64,000 nt of DNA. It comes from Candidatus Zixiibacteriota bacterium (GTDB lineage Bacteria > Zixibacteria > MSB-5A5 > GN15 > JAAZOE01). The translations under genes and the position numbers were made by a program. Positions 34,733-42,326 of the stretch are shown piece by piece. A model generated the notes under the pieces. The model made no database searches. It saw only the letters and a list, made by a program, of their open reading frames with translations, and was not told the DNA's origin. Position 1 is the first letter of the stretch, and the number at the start of each line of letters is the position of its first letter. Location of the stretch: positions 84,707 to 148,706 of the forward strand of contig JAZGGI010000033.1 in NCBI GenBank assembly GCA_036480375.1, written 5' to 3'.

Positions 34733-35428
34733 TTAAAAAATCAATAAATAAAATCCTGCGATAAGGAGAATACATCCCGCTGTATAACGTATTATCTTCG
34801 CCGCTCGTTCCGATCTAAAAATAGCAGCCTTACCATAAGACAAACCGGTTAAGACAGCGGCGACCGGAAAGGAATAACCTATCGCAAAAAAGGCCAAAAT
34901 AATTATTCCCCAAAGAGTGTGACCTCGGAGTACCGCCATGCCAATCGCGCCCGCCAATGCCGGATTACAGCCAACCGTACAGGCCGAAGTTCCTCCCCCG
35001 ACTACAAGACCAAAAACGGCGGCTCCCTTGATTGAATCGGGCACCGTCGGCTTATAATTTGATACTATTCCCGGAATTTTCCACGGTATCAAATCAAGAG
35101 AGGCGGCTCCCAGTACAACTATTATCAATCCCGCAAAAACCTTCCAGTATTTCCCCAGAGCGCTCCCGGCCAATTGACTGATAAATCCTGTCGCGGCTCC
35201 AAGTAATCCCAAAGCCAGCATTGTCCCGATCATAAAAAATAAACCCGTTACTGCAATCGTTTTCTTATCTATCTGATCCCGTGTTCCGCTGTAACCGGCT
35301 ATTGCCCCCAGAACCGGCAAAGTACAGCATGAACTGACCGAAGCCGCCAAACCCAGCACCAGTGAGGCTGGCAATATAATCCAGCCGTATTCGGGGCTAT
35401 CCACTATTTGTCGCAATGTTTCAATCAT
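34733..35428 (-). CDS. CcdA/DsbD-like thiol-disulfide membrane protein
   Basis: This 231-residue protein has six membrane helices. Helix 1 carries SSCCTLPVLGAIAGYSG and helix 4 carries TSACTVGCNPALAGAIG. Such paired Cys-Pro regions on two helices are the mark of CcdA/DsbD-type proteins that move reducing power across the inner membrane. Overlap and spacing put it in one operon with hgcA (14-base gap) and the thioredoxin-like gene (9-base gap). A role in keeping HgcAB or a periplasmic partner thiol reduced is an inference. The pattern CC...CxxxC is not identical to classical CcdA. Confidence 0.78.
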   Translation of the reverse strand: MIETLRQIVDSPEYGWIILPASLVLGLAASVSSCCTLPVLGAIAGYSGTRDQIDKKTIAVTGLFFMIGTMLALGLLGAATGFISQLAGSALGKYWKVFAGLIIVVLGAASLDLIPWKIPGIVSNYKPTVPDSIKGAAVFGLVVGGGTSACTVGCNPALAGAIGMAVLRGHTLWGIIILAFFAIGYSFPVAAVLTGLSYGKAAIFRSERAAKIIRYTAGCILLIAGFYLLIF

Positions 35429-35437
35429 TAGGCGCGC

Positions 35438-36049
35438 CTAATTACCGCAATTATTTGGATCACAAGTCGCCGGATCACATCCGCCCGATAAATAGGCTTT
35501 CATTAGCGTTGTTTCAGAAAGCTCACCCGTCAATATCGCCGGCGCTTTACCTTTTTTGGCTACCACTACAGCCGGAAGATCCTGAATACTCAGATTGTCA
35601 ACAGCGGAAGAAAATAACTCTTCGCCGGGCGCGGTTTTGACGGTTATAATATCAACTCCGGATTTCCGAATCGACTCGGCAACATCCTCGACCAAGCTTA
35701 AGATTTCAGGATTTTTCTCTACTGCCGAGCCAGCTCCTTCAAGGACAATATATAAAAAATCCGAATCCGTTAGTAAATCATCGGTAAAGAAAGAAGTTTT
35801 ATTAAGCTCACCTTGGTTAACACCGGCATTGGCGGTATCATCTTCCTGATAACCCAGTGAGTAAATAGCTAATGCGACCGCGGTTAACATGACAATAGCA
35901 AATATGATATTTTTTACTTTTCGGCCAATTGATGATTGCTCGCGACCGTCGGTAGAACAGCAATCGGCCGACCTGCAATCGCACGAATCAGCATTTAACT
36001 TATTCAATCGCTCGTTATTATCATTGTTTTCGAGATAATTATCACCCAT
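35438..36049 (-). CDS. Membrane-anchored thioredoxin-like protein with two Cys-rich ends
   Basis: This is a 203-residue protein. The cytoplasmic start holds SCDCRSADCCSTDG. One membrane helix follows (NIIFAIVMLTAVALAIYSLGY, ~48-68), then a thioredoxin-fold-like domain (~85-185; DFLYIVLEGAGSAVE, VDIITVKTAP, IQDLPAVVVAKKGKAPAILTG, with a cis-Pro site LPAV). The usual CxxC active site is replaced by EGAGS. The tail CDPATCDPNNCGN has three spaced Cys. It is co-transcribed with a CcdA-like gene and hgcAB. The Cys-rich ends could bind metal such as Hg(II) or exchange disulfides with the CcdA-like protein (inference). No close family is known to me. Confidence 0.7.
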   Translation of the reverse strand: MGDNYLENNDNNERLNKLNADSCDCRSADCCSTDGREQSSIGRKVKNIIFAIVMLTAVALAIYSLGYQEDDTANAGVNQGELNKTSFFTDDLLTDSDFLYIVLEGAGSAVEKNPEILSLVEDVAESIRKSGVDIITVKTAPGEELFSSAVDNLSIQDLPAVVVAKKGKAPAILTGELSETTLMKAYLSGGCDPATCDPNNCGN

Positions 36050-36071
36050 TGTAATTTCTCATTCTATTCGA

Positions 36072-36431
36072 TTATCCTGAAGGGTTAAAAACGTCATGCA
36101 AATTACCGCAGCAACAGCTCTTAAAAAACTGAGACAGCTCGGTAACGACATCTTTGGAAATCCAGCATCTGGTTTTTTGACCCGACCTTTCCAGTTGTAT
36201 CAAACCGGCCTGGTTGAGTTCCTTTATATGATGCGAAATGGTCGACGGCGCCAGATTTAATTGGCTACCCAGTTGGCCGACGCAATTTTCATCGGAATCT
36301 TCCAACTCCCACTTGCTATCTGTGCCACAGCAGGAAACCAAAGTCAGAAACAGCTGAAACCGATTCGGATTTGATAACGCCTTAAAAAATCGGGCGTATC
36401 TTTCGTTATCTATAATTCGACTATTCGACAT
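36072..36431 (-). CDS. ArsR-family repressor of the hgcAB operon
   Basis: This ~119-residue winged-helix protein starts at ATG 36431. The typical ArsR entry FFKALSNPNRFQLFLTLVSC is followed by the recognition helix NLAPSTISHHIKELNQAGLIQLE. Cysteines lie at SCCG, ENCVG and near the C-terminus KSCCCGN. Such cysteines can bind soft metals or arsenite. It is the first gene of the hgcAB operon. ArsR-like regulators of hgcAB are known in some methylators. A 22-codon longer frame up to 36497 exists, but the -35/-10 elements and a palindrome lie inside that extension, which argues for the shorter start. Confidence 0.85.
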   Translation of the reverse strand: MSNSRIIDNERYARFFKALSNPNRFQLFLTLVSCCGTDSKWELEDSDENCVGQLGSQLNLAPSTISHHIKELNQAGLIQLERSGQKTRCWISKDVVTELSQFFKSCCCGNLHDVFNPSG

Positions 36432-36466
36432 ATATCGATATATATATATTTCAGGCTTGATGTCAA
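36431..36466 (-). promoter_or_regulatory. hgcAB operon promoter with ArsR-type palindrome
   Basis: On the minus strand TTGACA (36461-36466) is followed after 16 bases by TATATA. The perfect palindrome TATATCGATATA (36431-36442) covers the -10 edge and touches the arsR ATG. A repressor bound there would shut the promoter. The start point would fall within a few bases of the ATG, so the message may be leaderless, in line with the absence of a ribosome site. Confidence 0.55.
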
Positions 36467-36543
36467 CTGTTTTTTTTCTCTGAGAGATTAGGAACATACC
36501 TGAAATTTCTTTCCTGAAGCAATTGAAATATATAGATTAGAGT

Positions 36544-38868
36544 ATGGCGTCATCAGGTTACTATCCAAAACTACGTTCGGATCTTGTCGTTTCCGAGCAG
36601 GAAACAGGCGGACAAAAGCTATTTGTACTAAAGGATCCTATAACTTTTCGGTATTTTCGAGTTCGTGAGCCGGAATTTTATTTAATCAATCAGTTTAACG
36701 GGAATACAGATAATGAAATTATTTCCAAACGGATGCTGGAGAAATTTAATTTACAAATTCCTCCCGAAGCCATTGAGCAATTCGGTAAAAAGATCGATTC
36801 CCTTTACTTTTTCGAAGGTTCTCGGTCGGAATATGAAATCTCGGCCGGGCGATATAAACCTCAGACTAAAAAAAGCCTCTTTTCTAAATTACTTTTTGTA
36901 AAAATCAAGGCCTTTAATCCGGAAGGTATCTTAAACGCCATTTACCCCATCGTAAGGTTTCTATTTCATCCGGTCGCAGTCATGGCCATGATTCTGTTTA
37001 TTTTGGCCGGATTCTTGGTTTACTCTGCCAATTTTTATGAATTTCGCTTTAATCCAACGGCCATATTCTCTCTGGGATCGCTGTTGACTATCTTCATCGT
37101 TCTCGCCCTTGTCATCTTACTCCACGAATTCGCGCACTCGCTAACCTGCCGACATCTTGGCGGGCAGGTACGGGAAATGGGTTTCCTGCTTTTGTATTTT
37201 CAAGTTTGTTTCTACTCAAACCTTTCCGATTCGTGGTTGTTCAAAAAGAAATCACACCGCCTGGCGGTTATCTGGGCGGGACTATTCTTTCAAATGGTGC
37301 TGTTTGCTGCATCAGTCCTGGGTTGGCGTGTGACCGTAATTGGGACAGATATAAATCACTTTTTCTGGCTGGCCGCAAATATTAATCTGCTGGTAATCCT
37401 TGTCAATTTTAATCCATTGATTAAGCTCGACGGCTATTATCTCCTGTCGGAAATTGTCAATATCCCCAATCTGCGCGATCGGTCTTTTCAATACTTGAAA
37501 CAAAATTTCAAGAAATTTCTCGGAGTAGAAATCGCATTCAAAAAACCGCCATCGCGTCAGTCTCGAATTATGCTATCATATTTTATCTTGGCCTCATTCT
37601 ATTCCCTGCTTCTTATTTTGATCGTCGGCCGCATCGTTTATCGGTTCCTAGTCGAGAACCTCGCCGGCGGCGGTTTTATATTGTTTTTGGCGTTGCTGAT
37701 TATTATTTTCCATAAACCGGCTTGGCAATTTATAAGATTCGTAACGCAAAGAGAGGTATTGCGGGCAATGGCATTCAGACCAAGAAACATAGTGATATTC
37801 ACAAGCATCTTTGTCGTGGCAATTGTCTTTCTGTTTATAATTCCATTTCAACATCAGGTTGGAGCCGGAATCATTATTCAACCAAAAGCGGAATTTCGCA
37901 TCGTTCACCAATCGGGCCAGGGACGTTTGGATTTATATCTCAGGAAAAGCGGCTCGGAGAGGATGTTTAGCACCGAGCATATTCAGTTATCATCCGGAGA
38001 TTTGGCCGTCTTGAGGTTGGAACCTTTAGTCAAAGAAGGCGATCTCGTCAAAAAGGGCGATACTCTTGCGACGATAATTTCCAGTCAGGTTTCGAGCAAC
38101 CTTGACGCCGCCCGGGCTGAGATGAACCGTTTGCAGAATGAATTGGCTCTTATACAGTCACCTCCAAAACCGGAAGAGATCGCATCGGCACAGGCGGCCG
38201 TAAATGCAACCGAAGCTACCGTCGAACAAATGCAAAAAGATGTCGATAGAAATAAGTCATTATTTGAGAAGAAATTAATCGCCCGACAGGAAATGGAACA
38301 TGGCGAATCGCTTCTGGAGGTGGCCGGGTCAAACCTGAAAGAAGCTCAGGCAAGACTGGAATTGATCAAAGCGCCCCCAAAAAAGGAAGAAATTGACATT
38401 CTTGAATCAAAAATCTCTGCACAAAAGGCTACAATACATTATCTGACCACGCAGGAAGCGGCCCAGGCAATCGTTACTCCCATTGATGGAGTCATCGTAG
38501 CTCAATATCGCGATGAACTTCTGTTCAAAGTGGCTGATATGTCTCAAGCGGAAATCACCATGCCGATTACCGATAATTTTCTTGAATTGGTTCGGACCGA
38601 CGCTGATGTTTCGGTTAAGGTTCGCAGTTTCCCGTCACGGCTTTTCAACGGTCAGGTCACACAGATATCCAATTCGGGAGATTTGGCCTACTCAACCGAT
38701 GACAGGTCGCGTTTCCCTGTGTATGCTTTGCTTGATAACCCGGACGGTGTTCTCAAAGACGGAATGAGCGGATACGCCAAAATCTCATGCGGTAAGTCAT
38801 CCCTCTTTAGTATTATATCAAATCGCATAAAATCCAATCTGCGGGTAGAATTCTGGTCATGGTGGTAG
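36544..38868 (+). CDS. PqqD-like / M50 metalloprotease / HlyD-like fusion protein
   Basis: This is a 774-residue protein. Residues ~10-95 look like a PqqD-type peptide-binding domain (PITFRYFRVREPEFYLINQF). Residues ~145-420 form a multi-pass M50 (site-2-protease) domain with zinc motif HEFAH at 194-198 and the third ligand region NPLIKLDGYYLLSE (Asp ~296). Residues ~440-760 are a periplasmic adaptor of the HlyD type: barrel-sandwich ends (LVKEGDLVKKGDTLATI, AIVTPIDGVIVA) around a long coiled coil. This arrangement is known for proteins that mature or export small ribosomal peptides. It is divergent from arsR, and a 23-codon peptide gene lies 270 bases downstream. Confidence 0.85.
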   Translation: MASSGYYPKLRSDLVVSEQETGGQKLFVLKDPITFRYFRVREPEFYLINQFNGNTDNEIISKRMLEKFNLQIPPEAIEQFGKKIDSLYFFEGSRSEYEISAGRYKPQTKKSLFSKLLFVKIKAFNPEGILNAIYPIVRFLFHPVAVMAMILFILAGFLVYSANFYEFRFNPTAIFSLGSLLTIFIVLALVILLHEFAHSLTCRHLGGQVREMGFLLLYFQVCFYSNLSDSWLFKKKSHRLAVIWAGLFFQMVLFAASVLGWRVTVIGTDINHFFWLAANINLLVILVNFNPLIKLDGYYLLSEIVNIPNLRDRSFQYLKQNFKKFLGVEIAFKKPPSRQSRIMLSYFILASFYSLLLILIVGRIVYRFLVENLAGGGFILFLALLIIIFHKPAWQFIRFVTQREVLRAMAFRPRNIVIFTSIFVVAIVFLFIIPFQHQVGAGIIIQPKAEFRIVHQSGQGRLDLYLRKSGSERMFSTEHIQLSSGDLAVLRLEPLVKEGDLVKKGDTLATIISSQVSSNLDAARAEMNRLQNELALIQSPPKPEEIASAQAAVNATEATVEQMQKDVDRNKSLFEKKLIARQEMEHGESLLEVAGSNLKEAQARLELIKAPPKKEEIDILESKISAQKATIHYLTTQEAAQAIVTPIDGVIVAQYRDELLFKVADMSQAEITMPITDNFLELVRTDADVSVKVRSFPSRLFNGQVTQISNSGDLAYSTDDRSRFPVYALLDNPDGVLKDGMSGYAKISCGKSSLFSIISNRIKSNLRVEFWSWW

Positions 38869-39137
38869 ATTTTTTTTATTTTTCATAAATAACTGATTAA
38901 TAATAAGTTGCAACATTTCGCACAACGTTTCGTATTAAATATTGCTTCCTGGCTCTTGACAGGGAAGAAATATAATACTTGATTTGTATGCTGAATCGCG
39001 ATTTTCAGCACACATGGATGTGAATTTGTTACAGGGATTGTAACTTCGGTGTTTCATCCCAACGACAAATAAAAAAAACCACTCAGCATTATGCTGATGG
39101 CTCTCTATCGGACTCAATGACTTAGGAGGTGAACCCG

Positions 39138-39209
39138 ATGATCTATGAACTCGAAATCGAAGTTCTCGAAGAGAAGATTGCTCCTGGAATGAGCATGGGT
39201 GGTCAGTAG
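39138..39209 (+). CDS. Short peptide (23 aa), possible RiPP-like precursor
   Basis: This is a 24-codon gene including stop. AGGAGGTGA, a perfect anti-16S match, lies five bases before the ATG, the best ribosome site in the window. The product begins MIYELEIEVLEEK, has the turn IAPG, and ends in a short Met/Gly-rich tail MSMGGQ. The acidic leader plus small tail resembles a ribosomal peptide precursor. The upstream 270 bases hold no other gene, only a stem-loop (TCAGCATTATGCTGA) and a TTGACA. Two hairpins follow the stop. The M50/HlyD gene upstream is the likely partner. Function, modification and export are inferred. No Cys, Ser or Thr dominates the tail. Confidence 0.6.
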   Translation: MIYELEIEVLEEKIAPGMSMGGQ

Positions 39210-39252
39210 AATTGAAACCGCGAAGGAATTAACCCTCGCGAATTTCAATTCT
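39209..39252 (+). terminator. Long hairpin directly after the peptide gene
   Basis: AGAATTGAAA and TTTCAATTCT are perfect inverted arms, extended inward by GCGA/TCGC and GG/CC with a 6-base loop. The hairpin starts at the peptide stop codon. It lacks a T-run and could act as a 3' stabiliser or partial terminator. Confidence 0.6.
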
Positions 39253-39258
39253 GTCAAG

Positions 39259-42200
39259 TCAGGGGCTGCCGATGGCGGCCCCTTTCTTATTGCTTAATAC
39301 AGATTTAAGAGACTTTAACCGTCCCAAAAGCTTAATAATTCTCTTATCGGTATAGTATTTCTGGAGTTTTCCAGTGTCAACTATATTTTTTGATATTTTT
39401 TTGAGTCCATCCAATGCATTTTGGGAATGAACAAATGAATCTTCGAAATCTTTAAGCTCAAACGCGATTTCAGATAATAAACACGATGCCTGCCATTGTT
39501 CGGGAAGCATTCCGTTATGCTTTGCGATTTTTAGGGCTTTGTTCAAAGATGCCTGGGCTGCATCATGTTTTTTTTCGTTGAACTCGCACATTGCCATATC
39601 TAAATGAAATCGCGGCAAATCTATATCTTCCTTGATTGCGGAGAAAAAGGCTTTCGCTCCATTAACAATTTTTTCAATATCTGCTTTTTCCCGGCTTTCA
39701 ATAGTTTTTTCCAGTTGAACCAGGCCAATTACTGACAACTCGCGTTGTGTTTTTAATTCGGATTGCAGTTGTTCCGCAGCCAGAATATATTTCTGTTCGC
39801 CCGAAATGATAAAGCAGTGAATATTTATGAAAAATAGAGCCTGTTTGTCGTCGAGATCACAGGCTAAATCTCTGGCTTTTTCCAAATATTCTCCGGCTCG
39901 AGTAAAATCATTCAAATCGATATATAATTTTGAAAGTTCAAGATAGCACGGCAGAATTGATGCGTTATGCCCCAATTGCATAGCAGATGTGAGAGCATTG
40001 CGGATTTGGAATTCTGCCTCGGAATAGACACCCATCCGTCGGAGCATTTGTCCCGTCAGGCGAGATAGCGTCACTTTGTGACCTTCGTCGTTCAGGATAT
40101 CTACGATTGCATTTCCTTCTTTGAGATATCCCAAGACATCGTTTAATCGGCCGGCCAATAGACAGACCTCCGCCAGGTTTTCATAATTGAGGAGCTGTTC
40201 TACTTTGACACCTATTTCAATATTGAGCTTGAGTGATTTTTGAAAAGCGCTTATGGCGCCACTCGCTTTTCCCATCATGAAATAGGTCACTCCGAGATTA
40301 TTCCAGGTGCGGGCAATTTCTCCTTTGTCGCCCAGATCTTTTTTGATTTCCAGAGCTTCGGAAAGATGTTTGACTCCATTATCGTATTCCCCGCGGACAA
40401 CGTATATGGATCCGATATTGGTTAAGGTCGAGGCTATTTCTCGCTGAGATTTGAGCTGTCTTTGAAGTCCCAGAGCCTGAACATACTGTTCCAGAGCTTT
40501 GTCCATTTTTCCGGCGACCCAGTACATATTACCAAGATTATTGAGAGTCTGCGAAAGCCCGAGCGTATCATCCAACCGCTCATATAATATCCTGGCCTGA
40601 TTTAAAACCCGTATTCCCGAAGAGTAATCCGATCTATCCTTGTATAAATCTCCCAAAATCTTATAGGATTGGGCCGCCAGTGAATCGTTTTCATCACATT
40701 GTGAGAGTTCAACGACCCTGAGAAAGGATTTTTCGGCAGTTTCCAACAAACCTGCTTCTTTTTCAATACCGGCTCGTCGATACATCAATTTAGCTTGCCG
40801 GGAAAAATCATTTAGATTTTGCGCGGCCTTGAAGGCCAGATCCAGATATTCCAGGGATTTTTCCTGGCTAATAACAGTCTTATCGATGGCTCTCATTAAA
40901 GAGTTTATTGCCTGCTTATAATTCTCGGCTTGCAGTAATAAATTCCCGCGCAGCCCTGCGTAGGAATCAGAGTTGTCAAAAGTACTTTCAATTCTTTTTG
41001 ATACAATTCTGCGAGTTTTGGATGATAATTTCCGGTTCAGCGATGCGAGTAACATCCTCCGTCGCGGTTGTGGTATTTTCCGCCATGTACTAAGTGCAAT
41101 TTTTGAATTAGAACAAATTATTTCCGCAATATCTCTAACTTTTTCCTCTATACCTACCACGGCCAGGGCTAAGGCAAATTTTTTGAGCGAAAGCGAGGAG
41201 TCGTACAACGGTCGCAACGCGAATCGACTTAATCGTTCGGGCCATTCGATACACTCGACAGACGGATTTTGCCAGCCCCAGCTTCCATCCAATCGAGCAA
41301 ACCGGCCATTGTCGAAATTATGTTCCAGAATTATCCTGATCCCGGCCGGATCATAGAGCAAGCTCTTTTCAATAAATATCAATTGTTCCGTTGAGAAGCT
41401 GTTTTTTCCAAAAAGCTCAGGAAGACTATTTTCATCCAGTGCATCCATTCCAGCAATAAGATGCCGAGGCCGAACCGCTTTCCGGAACGGGTATACTGAG
41501 CCGGCTCTGGCCAGCTCCTCCAACAACTCAAAAGCGGATGATGGCCGATTTTCAGGATTTATCTCTAATAACGAGGTAATTAAATCTTTTGTATATTGAG
41601 AAAAATCAATTCCCAGACCGGACAATTCAGGCCTCTCGCCCTCAGTTATCTGAGCATTAACTTCAAGAGGATCATTTTTATCGGATCGAAATGGCAACGA
41701 ACTCGAAGCCAGATAATGGGCCATGACGCCGAAAGAAAATAGATCGGATCGCGGCGTTAATTTCTGACCCGAAATCATTTCCGGCGACATATAACCGACG
41801 GTTCCTGAGGTTTTCGGACTACCTGAAATCCGGTAATCAGACGCCAGGGAAAAATCGGACAGCTTTACGTAGAACAACTGAGTCAGCGCGAAATCATCAT
41901 CGTCAAAATCGGTGGGACAAAATGTATTCGAAGGTTTTAAATCATTATGGCAATAACCGGCGCTGTGCAGTACATAGAGTGCAGCCGCCGTTGCCGATAA
42001 AACCGCGAGAAACTTCTCTTCGGACAGTTTCCCCGCGAGTTTTTCCAGCAATTGCCCTTCGCAATATTCGAGAGTGACGAATTTTCTGCCATTGGAAGCG
42101 ACTCCCATATCAAAGCACTTTACAATACCAGGGAAATGAATTTTCCGCGAAATTGTTTTTTCGGTTTCAATGGGTTGATCGTTTATGTCATCGAAAAAGC

Positions 42201-42315
42201 ACTTTACTGCGATAGGTTTGGAGATATTTTTATGACGGGCCAAAAATACTTCGGCAGTACCACCCTCGCCGATTTTTTTAATGACATTATAATCCTCAGG
42301 AAAAATAATAGTCAC
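39259..42315 (-). CDS. Ser/Thr kinase-like protein with TPR tail, altered DFG motif
   Basis: This is a 1018-residue cytoplasmic protein. The kinase domain at ~10-270 has IGEGGTAEVFLAR and catalytic Lys in IAVKCFF. The catalytic loop reads HNDLKPSN, so HRD is changed to HND with Asp kept. The metal loop reads DFS instead of DFG. GYMSPEMISG follows. Residues ~330-420 form a spacer domain. TPR repeats run from ~430 to 990 (SQTLNNLGNMYWVAGKMDKALEQY, ARTWNNLGVTYFMMGKASGAI). There is no membrane helix, unlike kinases 1-3. It lies 11 bases behind a histidine-kinase gene and is surely co-transcribed with it. Activity is plausible but weakened motifs leave doubt. Confidence 0.88.
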   Translation of the reverse strand: MTIIFPEDYNVIKKIGEGGTAEVFLARHKNISKPIAVKCFFDDINDQPIETEKTISRKIHFPGIVKCFDMGVASNGRKFVTLEYCEGQLLEKLAGKLSEEKFLAVLSATAAALYVLHSAGYCHNDLKPSNTFCPTDFDDDDFALTQLFYVKLSDFSLASDYRISGSPKTSGTVGYMSPEMISGQKLTPRSDLFSFGVMAHYLASSSLPFRSDKNDPLEVNAQITEGERPELSGLGIDFSQYTKDLITSLLEINPENRPSSAFELLEELARAGSVYPFRKAVRPRHLIAGMDALDENSLPELFGKNSFSTEQLIFIEKSLLYDPAGIRIILEHNFDNGRFARLDGSWGWQNPSVECIEWPERLSRFALRPLYDSSLSLKKFALALAVVGIEEKVRDIAEIICSNSKIALSTWRKIPQPRRRMLLASLNRKLSSKTRRIVSKRIESTFDNSDSYAGLRGNLLLQAENYKQAINSLMRAIDKTVISQEKSLEYLDLAFKAAQNLNDFSRQAKLMYRRAGIEKEAGLLETAEKSFLRVVELSQCDENDSLAAQSYKILGDLYKDRSDYSSGIRVLNQARILYERLDDTLGLSQTLNNLGNMYWVAGKMDKALEQYVQALGLQRQLKSQREIASTLTNIGSIYVVRGEYDNGVKHLSEALEIKKDLGDKGEIARTWNNLGVTYFMMGKASGAISAFQKSLKLNIEIGVKVEQLLNYENLAEVCLLAGRLNDVLGYLKEGNAIVDILNDEGHKVTLSRLTGQMLRRMGVYSEAEFQIRNALTSAMQLGHNASILPCYLELSKLYIDLNDFTRAGEYLEKARDLACDLDDKQALFFINIHCFIISGEQKYILAAEQLQSELKTQRELSVIGLVQLEKTIESREKADIEKIVNGAKAFFSAIKEDIDLPRFHLDMAMCEFNEKKHDAAQASLNKALKIAKHNGMLPEQWQASCLLSEIAFELKDFEDSFVHSQNALDGLKKISKNIVDTGKLQKYYTDKRIIKLLGRLKSLKSVLSNKKGAAIGSP
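39262..39288 (+). terminator. Rho-independent terminator of the peptide transcript
   Basis: A 9-bp GC-rich stem (GGGGCTGCC / GGCGGCCCC, one T-G pair, loop GAT) is followed by TTTCTT. It overlaps the last codons of the opposing kinase gene. Confidence 0.7.
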
Positions 42316-42326
42316 CGACAGCCTCT

